Of a stretch of 38,394 nucleotides of DNA, positions 25,126 to 33,803 are shown in pieces. Location: NCBI GenBank assembly GCA_025964615.1, contig JAOPYM010000182.1:1-38394 (forward strand), in the 5' to 3' direction. Both the position numbers and the translations under genes were made by a program. This DNA comes from Actinomycetes bacterium. GTDB taxonomy: Bacteria; Actinomycetota; Actinomycetes; Streptosporangiales; Streptosporangiaceae. Numbering within the stretch: position 1 is the first letter of the stretch; every line of letters begins with the position of its first letter. The notes under the pieces were generated by a model. That model was not told where the DNA came from. It was given only the letters and a program-made list of their open reading frames with translations, and made no database searches.

Positions 25126-26421
25126 GTGGACCTTGACAGGAGCACAGCGCTGCTCACAGACCATTATGAGCTGACAATGCTGCAGGGAGCCCTGCGGAGC
25201 GGCACGGCACACCGAAGATCGGTTTTCGAGGTGTTCGCGCGGCATCTGCCCGAGGGGCGCCGCTACGGCGTGGTCGGGGGCACGGGCCGGCTGCTCGACG
25301 CCCTGGAGTCGTTCATCTTCGACGACCCCGCCCTGGAGTACCTCACCTCCATGAGGGTGATCGACGACGAGACGGCCGCGTGGCTGGCGTCGTACCGGTT
25401 CTCCGGGGACATCTGGGGCTACGCGGAGGGCGACTGCTACTTCCCGGGATCGCCGATCCTGGTGGTGGAGGGGACTTTCGCCGAAGCGGTGCTGCTTGAG
25501 ACACTGATTCTGTCGATCTTCAATCACGACAGTGCGATCGCCTCCGCCGCCTCACGGATGGTGCACGCGGCGGGCGGGCGGCCGCTGATCGAGATGGGGT
25601 CGCGGCGTACCCACGAGATGGCCGCGGTGGCCGCCGCGCGGGTCGCGTACGTGACGGGGTTCGCGACCACGTCGAACCTGGCGGCGGGACGCCTCTACGG
25701 GGTGCCGACGGCGGGCACGGCGGCGCACGCGTTCATCCTGCTGCACGACAGCGAACGGCACGCGTTCGCCTCCCAGCTGGAGTCATCGGGGCCCGGGACC
25801 ACGCTCCTGGTGGACACCTACGATGTGGAGCGGGCGGTGCGGATGGCTGTCGAGCTGGCCGGTCTCTCGCTGGGTGCGGTACGGATCGACAGCGGCGATC
25901 TGGGGGTGATGGCCCGTTCGGTACGGGCCCAGCTCGACTCTCTGGGCGCCACGGGCACCCGGATCGTGGCGACCAGCGACCTGGACGAGTACACGATCGC
26001 CGCGCTGGCCGCCGCGCCCGTCGACGCCTATGGCGTCGGCACGTCGCTGGTGACCGGGTCGGGTGCGCCGACCGCCGCCCTGGTCTACAAGCTGGTCGCC
26101 CGCGTCTCGGCACCGGGCGAGCCGCTCCGCCCTGTCGCCAAGCACTCGGTGGGCAAGCCAAGCCGGGGCGGGCGCAAGTGGGCGGTACGGCACCTGGACG
26201 CTTCCGGCTTCGCCCAGACCGAGGTGGTCTCCACCTCCGAGCCCTCCCTCGGCCCGCACGATCGCCCCCTGCTGGTCCCGCTGGTCGCGGCCGGTCAGGT
26301 GGTCGGCCGTGAGCCCCTCTCGGCGGCCCGCGCCCGGCACACCGCCGCCGTCGCGGAACTCCCCCCGCACGCCCGCCAGCTCTCCCGCGGCTACGCCGCC
26401 ATCCCCACCGAACACCGTTGA
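25126..26421 (+). CDS. pncB: nicotinate phosphoribosyltransferase
   Basis: 431 residues from GTG 25126. [20 protein letters not shown] and [17 protein letters not shown] are the N-terminal signature; [18 protein letters not shown], then [18 protein letters not shown] and [19 protein letters not shown] line the phosphoribosyl and base sites. It makes NAMN from nicotinate and PRPP. Its neighbour pncA would supply nicotinate, so the two form an NAD salvage pair. No ribosome site precedes the GTG; the promoter box suggests a leaderless mRNA. The final CGT TGA lies in a family A repeat. Confidence 0.95.
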   Translation: MDLDRSTALLTDHYELTMLQGALRSGTAHRRSVFEVFARHLPEGRRYGVVGGTGRLLDALESFIFDDPALEYLTSMRVIDDETAAWLASYRFSGDIWGYAEGDCYFPGSPILVVEGTFAEAVLLETLILSIFNHDSAIASAASRMVHAAGGRPLIEMGSRRTHEMAAVAAARVAYVTGFATTSNLAAGRLYGVPTAGTAAHAFILLHDSERHAFASQLESSGPGTTLLVDTYDVERAVRMAVELAGLSLGAVRIDSGDLGVMARSVRAQLDSLGATGTRIVATSDLDEYTIAALAAAPVDAYGVGTSLVTGSGAPTAALVYKLVARVSAPGEPLRPVAKHSVGKPSRGGRKWAVRHLDASGFAQTEVVSTSEPSLGPHDRPLLVPLVAAGQVVGREPLSAARARHTAAVAELPPHARQLSRGYAAIPTEHR

Positions 26422-26480
26422 CTCGTGGCGTTTCCCGCACCGCCTCGCGAACCGGTGCGGGAAACGCCACGACTCAACGG
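26415..26480. repeat. family A inverted repeat, copy 4 (most perfect)
   Basis: Two 27-nt arms (26415-26441 and 26454-26480) are complementary with a single mismatch around a 12-nt loop. Both arms contain the core GGCGTTTCCCGCACC or its complement and end in CCGTTGA/TCAACGG. The left arm supplies the Arg-stop of pncB; the right arm ends two bases before the -10 box of pncA. Confidence 0.92.
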
Positions 26481-26482
26481 TG

Positions 26483-26488
26483 TAGCGT
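26483..26488 (+). promoter_or_regulatory. -10 box of leaderless pncA
   Basis: TAGCGT ends six bases before the pncA ATG and immediately follows the family A repeat. Confidence 0.45.
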
Positions 26489-26494
26489 CGGCTT

Positions 26495-27073
26495 ATGAGC
26501 CGGGCTCTGATCATCGTGGACGTGCAGAACGATTTCTGCGAGGGCGGGTCACTGCCGGTGGGCGGGGGTGCGGAGGTCGCCACGGCGATCTCGGAGTACG
26601 TCGCCGAACGCCGCGACGACTACGCCCATATCGTCGCCACCAGGGACTTTCATCTCGATCCACGCGATCATTTCTCTCCTTCACCCGACTTTGCGGCGAC
26701 ATGGCCGCCGCACTGCGTGATCGGGACCCAGGGCGCGGACTTCCACCCGAACCTGGCGCTGGCCCCGATCGAGGCGGTGTTCAGCAAGGGCCGCACCGAG
26801 GCCGCCTACAGCGGCTTCGAGGGCGTCTCAGCCGATGAGGTGCCGCTCGGTGACTGGTTGCACGAGCGCGGCGTGGACTCCGTCGACGTGGTGGGCATCG
26901 CCACCGACCATTGCGTGCGGGCCACCGCGGTCGACGCCGCCCGCGCCGGGCTCAGCACCAGGGTCCTGCTCGGCCTCACCGCCGGCGTCGCCACGGCGTC
27001 CACCGAGCGGGCCCTCGCGGAGCTGGATGCCGAGGGCATCTGGCTCGAAGGGGATCCGGTCGTGAGGATCTGA
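26495..27073 (+). CDS. pncA: nicotinamidase
   Basis: 192 residues. IIVDVQNDFCEGGSL has the catalytic Asp, TRDFHLDPRDHFS the metal-binding Asp and His residues with a further His in WPPHCVIGT, FSKGR the catalytic Lys and GIATDHCVRATA the nucleophilic Cys. It converts nicotinamide to nicotinate for the adjacent pncB product. It starts with no clear ribosome site and a TAGCGT -10 six bases upstream. Its TGA overlaps the gluconokinase ATG by one base (TGATG), so the kinase is translationally coupled. Confidence 0.95.
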   Translation: MSRALIIVDVQNDFCEGGSLPVGGGAEVATAISEYVAERRDDYAHIVATRDFHLDPRDHFSPSPDFAATWPPHCVIGTQGADFHPNLALAPIEAVFSKGRTEAAYSGFEGVSADEVPLGDWLHERGVDSVDVVGIATDHCVRATAVDAARAGLSTRVLLGLTAGVATASTERALAELDAEGIWLEGDPVVRI

Positions 27074-27573
27074 TGATCATCATTGTGATGGGGGTGTCCG
27101 GGAGCGGGAAGTCCACCATCGGGGCGATGCTGGCGGGCCGGCTCGGCTGGGAGTACGCCGACGCCGACGACTTCCACCCGAGGGCCAACGTCGAGAAGAT
27201 GCACGCCGGGCATCCGCTCACCGACGAGGACCGGTGGCCCTGGCTGGAGAAGATCGCCGCCTGGATCGACGAGCACCACGACAGGAACGCCGTGGTGACC
27301 TGCTCGGCGCTCAAACGGTCCTACCGGGACCTGCTGCGCCGCCCCGAGACGCGCCTGGTCTACCTCGACGGCTCCCGGGAACTGATCACCCGGCGGCTGG
27401 TCGCCAGGCACGGCCACTTCTTCCCCACCGCCCTGGTGGAGAGCCAGTTCCGCGACCTGGAACCCCCGGAGCCGGACGAGCACGCCCCGTACGTCCCGAT
27501 CGACGAACCCGCCACCGAGACCGTCGAGAGGATCATCAAAGGCCTGGGCCTGAGCGCGTGCAGCCTGGACTGA
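27073..27573 (+). CDS. gluconokinase
   Basis: 166 residues. The P-loop IIIVMGVSGSGKSTIG starts at the N-terminus, followed by EYADADDFHPRANVEKM and GHPLTDEDRWPWLEKIAAWI, which are specific to GntK-type gluconokinases; CSALKRSYRDLLR is the next conserved block. It phosphorylates gluconate to 6-phosphogluconate. It is the last gene of the unit with pncA and is followed by a family B repeat. The link to NAD salvage appears positional only. Confidence 0.93.
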   Translation: MIIIVMGVSGSGKSTIGAMLAGRLGWEYADADDFHPRANVEKMHAGHPLTDEDRWPWLEKIAAWIDEHHDRNAVVTCSALKRSYRDLLRRPETRLVYLDGSRELITRRLVARHGHFFPTALVESQFRDLEPPEPDEHAPYVPIDEPATETVERIIKGLGLSACSLD

Positions 27574-27576
27574 ACG

Positions 27577-27673
27577 GCCCGGACGGGCCGCGTCGTCTGG
27601 ACTCAGGAGCGAGGGAAGACGGCGCGTCAAGGCCCACCCGGCGCCGCGGCCATGAACACAGCCCGGACGGGCC
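27577..27673. repeat. family B repeat, copy 3, flanked by 13-nt direct repeats
   Basis: The core (27585-27635) runs from GGGCCGCGTCGTCTGG to GACGGCGCGTCAAGGCCC with inverted ends GGGCC/GGCCC. Similarity to the copy at 38241 continues further right to a CATG-ACACAG-like segment. The whole is bracketed by two identical copies of GCCCGGACGGGCC (27577-27589 and 27661-27673), which look like a target-site duplication or terminal repeats. It lies between two convergent genes. Confidence 0.75.
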
Positions 27674-27678
27674 CATGT

Positions 27679-29421
27679 CTACGATCTCTTAGCCGCCCAG
27701 TCGCGGATCTTGCTGATGCGGTTGCGGAGGTCTTCGCTGGAGGCCTGCGCGGCCGGCGGGCCTCCGCAGGTGCGGCGCAGCTCGTTGTGGATGACGCCGT
27801 GCGGCTGGCCGGTCCGGTGGTTCCAGGCGCCGACGAGGCCGTTCAGCTCCTTGCGGAGGGCTTGCAGGTCCTCGGCGAGAGTGTGCTCCGGCTCTGCGGT
27901 CCGCTGCTTGCGCAGGGCGGCCTGCTGCTCGGCCTGGCGCTGCCGCAGCAGCTGCGTCACCTGTTCCGGATCAAGCAGCCCGGGGATGCCGAGAAACTCC
28001 TCCTCCTCGGCCGAACCCGCCGCGGCCTGGGTACCGAACTCGCCGCCGTCGTAGAGCACCCGGTCGAACCTGGCGGACGCCTCGACCGTCTCGAACGGCA
28101 GCTCCTCACCCACGTCAGGGGTGTCGCGCTGCCGGTTGGCCTCCTCCAGAAGGTCGTCGTCCAGGCCGTCCTCGCGCCTCGGGCGGTCGAGCACGTGGTC
28201 GCGCTCGACCTCCATCTCGGCGGCGTGGCCCATCAGCGTGGGAACCGACGGCAGGAACACCGACGCGGTCTCGCCCCGGCGCCTGGACCGCACGAACCGG
28301 CCGACCGCCTGGGCGAAGAACAACGGCGTGGACGTCGACGTCGCGTAGACCCCGACCGACAGGCGTGGGATGTCGACCCCTTCGGAGACCATCCGGACCG
28401 CGACCATCCAGCGGTCCTCCGACTCCCCGAAGGTCTTGATCTTCTTGCTGGCCCCCGGGTCGTCGGAGAGCACGACCGTGGCGCCCTGCCCGGTGATCTC
28501 GCGGAGCATCTTCGCGTACGACCGGGCCGTCTCGTGATCGGTGGCGATCACCATGCCGCCCGCGTCGGGCACACCGCGCCGTACCTCGGTGAGCCGCCGG
28601 TCCGCCGCCGTGATCACCTGCCGGATCCAGTCGCCCTTCGGGTCCAGCGCAGCCCGCCAGGCCTGCGAGGTCTGGTCCTGAGTGAGCGGCTGGCCGAGGG
28701 CCGCGGTGATCTCATCGCCCGCCCGTGTCCGCCATTTCATCTCCCCGGAGTACGCCAGGAAGATCACGGGCCGGACGACTCCGTCGGCGAGCGCCGGGCC
28801 GTACCCGTAGGTGTAGTCGGCCCGGCTGCGCCGGATGCCGTCCGCACCCTCCTCGTAGTCGACGAACGGGATGGGGTTGATGTCGGTACGGAACGGGGTG
28901 CCGCTCAGCCCGAGCCGCCGGGCCGCCGGTTCGAAGGACTCGCGGATCGCGTCGCCCCAGGACCGCCCGTCGCCGGCGTGGTGTACCTCGTCGAGGATCA
29001 CCAGCGTCTTGCGGAGCTCGGTCCGGTTGCGGTGCAGCGCGGGCCTGGCCGCCACGGTCGCATACGTCACCGCGACCCCGTGGAAGTCCTTGGCTGTGCG
29101 CCCCTGAGCGTTCTGGAACTCCGGGTCGATCCGGATTCCCACCCGGCTCGCGGCTTCGGCCCACTGCCGCTTCAGATGCTCTGTGGGGCACACCACAGTG
29201 ATCGCGGCGATGACACGCCGTTCGAGGAGCTCGCGGGCGAGCCGCAGCGCGAAGGTCGTCTTCCCCGCACCGGGGGTGGCGACCGCCAGGAAGTCGCGGG
29301 GGCCGGTGCTGAAGTACGACTCAAGGGCCTGCTGCTGCCAGGCGCGCAGGGAGCCTGCGGTGCCCCAGGCGGCACGTTCCGGGAAGGCGGGAGGCATGCT
29401 GGAAGCGGCAAAGGTACTCAC
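27679..29421 (-). CDS. superfamily 2 DNA/RNA helicase
   Basis: About 580 residues. Helicase motifs are in order: a Q-like RAWQQQALES, motif I ATPGAGKTT, Ia VVCPTEHLKRQW, motif II LVILDEVHHAGDG (DEVH), motif III SGTPFR, then in the second RecA domain VIATDHETARSYA, VRMVSEGVDIPRL and motif VI QAVGRFVRSRR. The C-terminal ~180 residues are charged, with a coiled-coil-like Gln/Arg-rich part (LLRQRQAEQQAALRKQ). Start chosen at GTG 29421; GTG 29430 would abut the TAGCCT -10 box. The layout resembles a helicase conserved across actinobacteria; the substrate is unknown. It is not adjacent to nuclease or methylase genes. Confidence 0.9.
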   Translation of the reverse strand: MSTFAASSMPPAFPERAAWGTAGSLRAWQQQALESYFSTGPRDFLAVATPGAGKTTFALRLARELLERRVIAAITVVCPTEHLKRQWAEAASRVGIRIDPEFQNAQGRTAKDFHGVAVTYATVAARPALHRNRTELRKTLVILDEVHHAGDGRSWGDAIRESFEPAARRLGLSGTPFRTDINPIPFVDYEEGADGIRRSRADYTYGYGPALADGVVRPVIFLAYSGEMKWRTRAGDEITAALGQPLTQDQTSQAWRAALDPKGDWIRQVITAADRRLTEVRRGVPDAGGMVIATDHETARSYAKMLREITGQGATVVLSDDPGASKKIKTFGESEDRWMVAVRMVSEGVDIPRLSVGVYATSTSTPLFFAQAVGRFVRSRRRGETASVFLPSVPTLMGHAAEMEVERDHVLDRPRREDGLDDDLLEEANRQRDTPDVGEELPFETVEASARFDRVLYDGGEFGTQAAAGSAEEEEFLGIPGLLDPEQVTQLLRQRQAEQQAALRKQRTAEPEHTLAEDLQALRKELNGLVGAWNHRTGQPHGVIHNELRRTCGGPPAAQASSEDLRNRISKIRDWAAKRS

Positions 29422-29507
29422 GATTCCCACAGGCTACCCAGGCCCACTGACAAGACGTGCCGCCCTTCGAGGTTCTCGAAATCCGGGCCGTCCTGTGTTA
29501 ACACGAC

Positions 29508-30377
29508 TCATTTGGCGCGGTATGCGAGCCATACTGCGTGGATGAGTTCGCCCTGTCCGGCCGTGAACCCGGTCATGCAGTCGTCATAGGCGTAGTCCAT
29601 GAAGTTGTGCACGGGGTCGGTGCCGGGCTGCGGGCAGGTGTCCTTGAACGACGGGCAGCCCTGGGTGGGCCCAGCCTCGTAGGGAGTGTCGTCGACCCCG
29701 TCACCGGGCGCTTGGCAGCCGTTCTGGAAGGGGTGGAAGAGCCCCAGCCAGTGCCCGATCTCGTGCACCGCGGTGTCACCCCGGTTGAAGTGCGGGGTTT
29801 CGCCGCCAGGCAGGGTCCGGTAGTCGATCACGACCCCGTCGATACCGGGGCTCGCGCGGTACGCCTGCGGGAAGGTCGAGAACCCCAGCACGTCGGTCCC
29901 GACGGCGGCGGTGTACAGGTTGAGCGTGCCCGGGCCGCCCCGGCTCAGCTGGCTCTTGATGGCCCGATCGTACAGCTGGGGATGCTCGAACCAGTCGGAG
30001 TCGGTGGTCAAGTCGGTACTGACCAGCCGGAACGACAACGTGGCCGTGGAGTAGGCGCGGTTCAGGGTGGCGATCTGCGCGTTGACCTCGGCCGGGGTGA
30101 GCCGCCCCCGGTCGGCCGAGGCGATCACATGGAACCGCACCGGCACGACGATCGGCCCGTCCAGGCGGACCCGTTGGCCCGCCAGCCTGCGCCGCAGGTC
30201 GGCCAGCATGGCGACGACCTGACCGTGGGTGAAGTTCTCACGGTCGCGCGGCGTCCGGTGGCCGCCGCGCTGCGCCGGGCGGCATGCCGCCTCGGCGGTG
30301 GTACGGCCCAGGGCGGGCGGAGATCCGATGATCGCCGCCACGGCCCCGAGCATGACAAAGAGAACCCGCCGCCGCAT
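29508..30377 (-). CDS. secreted zinc metalloprotease, M43 pappalysin-like
   Basis: 289 residues. A signal peptide (MRRRVLFVMLGAVAAIIG, then Pro-Pro-Ala-Leu-Gly) predicts export. The zinc motif is AVHEIGHWLGLFHPF near residue 205 (HExxHxxGxxH), and a Met-turn NFMDYAYDDC follows about 60 residues later, both typical of metzincins of the M43B/cytophagalysin type. Several Cys residues in between (QNGCQAPG, TQGCPSF, KDTCPQPG) could form disulfides. It should act outside the cell on unknown proteins. It has no pro-domain inhibitor motif that I can see. The neighbour helicase is probably unrelated. Confidence 0.9.
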   Translation of the reverse strand: MRRRVLFVMLGAVAAIIGSPPALGRTTAEAACRPAQRGGHRTPRDRENFTHGQVVAMLADLRRRLAGQRVRLDGPIVVPVRFHVIASADRGRLTPAEVNAQIATLNRAYSTATLSFRLVSTDLTTDSDWFEHPQLYDRAIKSQLSRGGPGTLNLYTAAVGTDVLGFSTFPQAYRASPGIDGVVIDYRTLPGGETPHFNRGDTAVHEIGHWLGLFHPFQNGCQAPGDGVDDTPYEAGPTQGCPSFKDTCPQPGTDPVHNFMDYAYDDCMTGFTAGQGELIHAVWLAYRAK

Positions 30378-30438
30378 GTATCCCCCGAAACCGGACGCGG
30401 CGCAGCGGCCCCGTCAGCCAACGACCTGGCTGACCAGG

Positions 30439-30702
30439 CTATTCGTCTCCGTCGCCGCCAGACATGCTTTCGAAGATCTCTTTGCACTCCGGGCACACCG
30501 GATACTTCTTGGGGTCGCGGGTCGGCACCCAGACCTTGCCGCACAGGGCGACCAGCGGCGTGCCGTTGACCGCGCTTTCGGGCAGCTTGGCCTTCTTCAC
30601 GTAGTGCGCGAACCGCTCATGGTCCCCGTCACCGTGCGAGAGGTCGGGCCGTACGTCACTGTCTGGCCGAAGGATCGTGTCCGAGCCGGGCGTCATAGTC
30701 AC
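30439..30702 (-). CDS. DUF3039 small zinc-ribbon-like protein
   Basis: 87 residues. HERFAHYVKKAKLPESAVNG, then VALCGKVWVPTRDPKKYPVC and PECKEIFE match DUF3039, a family of small actinobacterial proteins. Three cysteines (LCG, VCPEC) could bind zinc together with a nearby His. Start GTG 30702 is supported by a TAACCT -10 box six bases upstream, predicting a leaderless mRNA. The function is unknown. YqgE lies upstream on the same strand, 150 nt away. Confidence 0.9.
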   Translation of the reverse strand: MTMTPGSDTILRPDSDVRPDLSHGDGDHERFAHYVKKAKLPESAVNGTPLVALCGKVWVPTRDPKKYPVCPECKEIFESMSGGDGDE

Positions 30703-30708
30703 AGACCC

Positions 30709-30714
30709 AGGTTA
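30709..30714 (-). promoter_or_regulatory. -10 box of leaderless DUF3039 gene
   Basis: TAACCT on the minus strand, six bases before GTG 30702. Confidence 0.45.
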
Positions 30715-30855
30715 GTTGAGGGTCACCCCCGCGCAGGCCGCCATCCCGCCTCTCCCCGAGAAGCTTGGCGTCCGCGGCCGGCTGCGGGGCGCATCGGGAA
30801 GGTACGGCACGAGTTGGAGAAGAGGCGCGGGCAAGGAGGGAGCCCCTCGGCCGGC

Positions 30856-31428
30856 TCAGTTGAGGGTCGGGTCGTCGGGGAAGGTGGCGACCAGGGCGAG
30901 ATCTCCGCCCTGCCTGCGGAGCACCGCCGGCCAGAGGCGGTCGGGGTCGTCCATGAAGGCGTCCCCGGCCTCGCCGGGCACCACGTACCAGGCGCCCACA
31001 TCGATCTCGGCCTCGAGCTGACCCGAAACCCAGCCCGAGTAGCCCGCGAAGACCCGCAGCTGGAGGACTTCGGCGGCGATCAGCGCGGGCGGGCTGTCCA
31101 GGTCGAGCAGGCCCACCGGGGTGCCGTTGAGCGGACGCCAGCCGGACGGGGCCTGCCCGCCCTGCACCCTGGCAAGCGCGAGGGCACCGTCGAGCGACAC
31201 GGGCCCGCCTTGGAAGACGACCGGCGGTCCTGTGACCAGGTCCGCCCAGGAGCCGAGGATCTCTCCGACGGGCACGTCCGTGGGCCGGTTGAGGACCACC
31301 CCCACCGTGCCCTCCGCGTCGTCGTGCTCGAGGAGCAGGACGACGCTCCGCCGGAAACCAGGGTCTTCGAGCAGTGGCGTGGCGACCAGGAGCTGTCCCA
31401 CTGCGATTCCGTCGTCCATGGTCTCCAT
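30856..31428 (-). CDS. YqgE/AlgH family protein
   Basis: 190 residues. VGQLLVATPLLEDPGFRRSV and VVLLLEHDDAEGTVGVVLNR are the family N-terminal signature; FQGGPVSLDGALAL and VFAGYSGWVSGQLEAEI follow in the expected order. The fold is known but no general biochemical role is established. The start could be ATG 31428 or ATG 31419 (Met-Asp-Asp); neither has a strong ribosome site. It diverges from the LPxTG-like gene. Confidence 0.92.
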   Translation of the reverse strand: METMDDGIAVGQLLVATPLLEDPGFRRSVVLLLEHDDAEGTVGVVLNRPTDVPVGEILGSWADLVTGPPVVFQGGPVSLDGALALARVQGGQAPSGWRPLNGTPVGLLDLDSPPALIAAEVLQLRVFAGYSGWVSGQLEAEIDVGAWYVVPGEAGDAFMDDPDRLWPAVLRRQGGDLALVATFPDDPTLN

Positions 31429-31591
31429 GATGCCGCGTGCGAGTACTCGTTACCTTCACGCCAGGTCCAACCGAGTTGGCCCGTTACGTACCACTGGCGG
31501 CTGGGTACTCGGCAGAATGCGAGCTGAGGCAAATAATGATCTAGTTTACCTTGGCCGCACATGACCATGACCGGTCAACACGGAGGACGCG

Positions 31592-32326
31592 ATGCAGCTG
31601 CCCAGGGTGATCATCGCCGCGGTGTTCTTCATTATCGGGGCGGTCATCGCGGTTCCGGCGCTGATGCGCACGACGTCGTCATCACAGGCGTCAGGGACCC
31701 CCAGCCATACGATGACGCCATCCGGCTCCACCTCCAGCGCCTCTCCCCGGCCGGGCACGAAGATGACACTGCGGACCACGGCCAAAGGGTCTGTGACACC
31801 CACGCAGAAGCCCGCCCACAAGGTCACCGTGACCCCGACGTCGACGACCACGGTGGTCCCGCCGGCCGTACCGCTGACCGCCACCATCTCGGCCGTCCGC
31901 TGCCCGTCGAGGACCGTGGTCGTCACCACCCGCAACCTGGGCACCCAGACCCAGGACTACAAAATCGACCAGCCCGGGTCGAGCACCCTCTACGACCGGA
32001 TCGACCCCCGCGGCACCCGGGTCAACAAACTGACCCTCACCGAGGGCACGGCGACCGACATCACGGTCACCTGGAGCGGTCACACAGTCAAGGCCGCGAC
32101 CCGTACGGCACACTGCGTGCTCAAGACCACACCGCCGCCCACCAAGCTGCCGCACACCGGCATCGACCAGGCCGGCCTGTACGCGAAGATCGCCACCGGC
32201 GTCGCCGCGATGATCACCGGCGTCATCGTCTTCTGGTACGGCGGGATCTGGCCGCGCCGGCGGGACGCGATGCTGTCCTCTTCGCGGACCACCCCGGACG
32301 ACGTCCTGATCGACGGCCCGAAATAA
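31592..32326 (+). CDS. surface protein with LPxTG-like motif
   Basis: 244 residues, GGAGG upstream of the ATG. A hydrophobic N-terminal segment (VIIAAVFFIIGAVIAVPAL) serves as signal peptide or anchor, then ~70 residues of Ser/Thr/Pro, then a compact domain with two Cys (AVRCPSRTVVVTTRNLG ... TAHCVLK), probably a beta-sandwich like other C-terminally anchored actinobacterial proteins. LPHTG (186-190) is followed by a membrane helix and WPRRRD, as in sortase substrates. The tail of about 20 residues after the Arg cluster is unusually long for a sorting signal, so membrane retention is possible. Confidence 0.75.
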   Translation: MQLPRVIIAAVFFIIGAVIAVPALMRTTSSSQASGTPSHTMTPSGSTSSASPRPGTKMTLRTTAKGSVTPTQKPAHKVTVTPTSTTTVVPPAVPLTATISAVRCPSRTVVVTTRNLGTQTQDYKIDQPGSSTLYDRIDPRGTRVNKLTLTEGTATDITVTWSGHTVKAATRTAHCVLKTTPPPTKLPHTGIDQAGLYAKIATGVAAMITGVIVFWYGGIWPRRRDAMLSSSRTTPDDVLIDGPK

Positions 32327-32344
32327 GGTCTCTGACCTGCGCTC

Positions 32345-32372
32345 CTCAGTCCAGACGGCGCGGTTCAAGCAC
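32345..32372. repeat. family B intergenic repeat, short copy 4
   Basis: TCAGTCCAGACG (the complement of the family's left half) is fused to GGCGCGGTTCAAGCACC (its right half), as if the middle had been deleted. It lies between convergent genes. Confidence 0.6.
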
Positions 32373-33770
32373 CTAGCTAGAAGGCCTGCCGCCCGCCGCG
32401 TCGCGGACTGCGGCGGCGACCGCTGTGGCGACATCCGGGTGGAAGACGCTCGGCACGATGTAGTTGGGGCCGAGTTCCGCGTCCGTCACCACGGCGGCCA
32501 GCGCCTGCGCCGCCGCGTACAGCATCTCGGTGCTGACCGTACGGCTCTGCGCGTCGAGCAGGCCGCGGAACACCCCGGGGAAGGCCAGCACGTTGTTGAT
32601 CTGGTTCGGGTAGTCGCTGCGCCCGGTCGCGACGACCGCGGCGTGCTCCCTGGCGTCGTCGGGGGACACCTCAGGCTCGGGGTTGGCGAGCGCGAAGACG
32701 ATCGAGTCCGTGTTCATCGTGGCGATGTCGTCACCGGTCAGGATGCCGGGCGCGGAGACCCCGATGAACACGTCGGCGCCGGCCACCGCGCCGCGCAGGT
32801 CACCGGCGTAGTTCTCGGCGTTGGTGTGCTCGGCGATCCACCGCAGCGACGGATCCAGGCCCTCCCTGCCCTCGTGGACGGCCCCGAGGAAGTCGCAGAC
32901 CACCAGGTTCTTGGCCCCGGCGTGCATGAGCAGCTTCAGGATCGCGGTACCGGCCGCCCCCGCGCCCGCCATCGTGATCCGTACCGTGCCCAGGTCCTTG
33001 TCGACGACCCGCAGCGCGTTGGTCAGCGCCGCGAGCACGCAGATCGCGGTGCCGTGCTGGTCGTCGTGGAAGACCGGGATGTCGAGCAGCTCGCGCAGTC
33101 TGGCCTCGACCTCGAAGCACCGCGGCGCGGAGATGTCCTCCAGGTTGATGCCGCCGAACGCCGGAGCGATGATCTGCACCGTCCGGACGATCTCGTCGGT
33201 GTCCTGGGTGTCCAGGCAGATCGGCCACGCGTCGATCCCGGCGAACCGCTTGAACAGCGCGGCCTTGCCCTCCATCACCGGCAGCGCGGCCGCCGGTCCG
33301 ATGTTGCCCAGGCCGAGCACCGCCGAGCCGTCGGTGACCACGGCCACGCTGTTGCGCTTGATGGTCAGCCGCCGGACGTCCTCGGGGTTGCGCGCGATGG
33401 CCAGCGACACCCGGGCGACCCCCGGGGTGTAGGCCATGGACAGCTCATCGCGGTTGCGCAGCGGGACCTTCGACCGCATCTCGATCTTGCCGCCGAGGTG
33501 CATCAGGAAGGTCCGGTCACTGACCTTGTGGATCTTGACTCCGTCGATCGTCTCGAGCGACACGACGATGGCCTCGGCGTGCTCGGTGTCGCGGGTGGCG
33601 ATCGTCACGTCGATCCGCAGTGCCTCGACCCCGGCGGTGGTCACGTCGAGGGCGGTGACCACTCCCCCGGCGTCCTCGACCACATGGGTGATCTGACCTA
33701 CTGTCCTCCCGCCCGCCGGGACCTCGAGACGGACGGTGATCGAATACGACACGCTGGGCACGCTGGCCAC
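32373..33770 (-). CDS. NAD(P)-dependent malic enzyme with N-terminal ACT domain
   Basis: 465 residues. Residues ~5-80 form an ACT regulatory domain ([20 protein letters not shown]). The malic enzyme core follows: [15 protein letters not shown] with the catalytic Tyr, [19 protein letters not shown], the metal and Lys region [28 protein letters not shown]-like [14 protein letters not shown], and the NAD site [17 protein letters not shown]. It decarboxylates malate to pyruvate. GTG 33770 is preceded by GAAGGAG. The ACT domain suggests control by an amino acid or similar ligand. Confidence 0.95.
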   Translation of the reverse strand: MASVPSVSYSITVRLEVPAGGRTVGQITHVVEDAGGVVTALDVTTAGVEALRIDVTIATRDTEHAEAIVVSLETIDGVKIHKVSDRTFLMHLGGKIEMRSKVPLRNRDELSMAYTPGVARVSLAIARNPEDVRRLTIKRNSVAVVTDGSAVLGLGNIGPAAALPVMEGKAALFKRFAGIDAWPICLDTQDTDEIVRTVQIIAPAFGGINLEDISAPRCFEVEARLRELLDIPVFHDDQHGTAICVLAALTNALRVVDKDLGTVRITMAGAGAAGTAILKLLMHAGAKNLVVCDFLGAVHEGREGLDPSLRWIAEHTNAENYAGDLRGAVAGADVFIGVSAPGILTGDDIATMNTDSIVFALANPEPEVSPDDAREHAAVVATGRSDYPNQINNVLAFPGVFRGLLDAQSRTVSTEMLYAAAQALAAVVTDAELGPNYIVPSVFHPDVATAVAAAVRDAAGGRPSS

Positions 33771-33803
33771 GTCAACAGCTCCTTCGCTGTGAGCAGAGGC
33801 CTC

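Noticed and set aside
27652-29589. A 645-codon open frame on the plus strand
   Set aside because: It lies antisense to the helicase gene, has no recognisable domain and shows the low-complexity Arg/Gly/Val composition of GC-rich shadow frames.
27679-30377. Helicase plus metalloprotease as a defence island
   Set aside because: No nuclease, methylase or toxin neighbours; the helicase resembles a broadly conserved actinobacterial protein, and the protease is a secreted enzyme with its own signal peptide.
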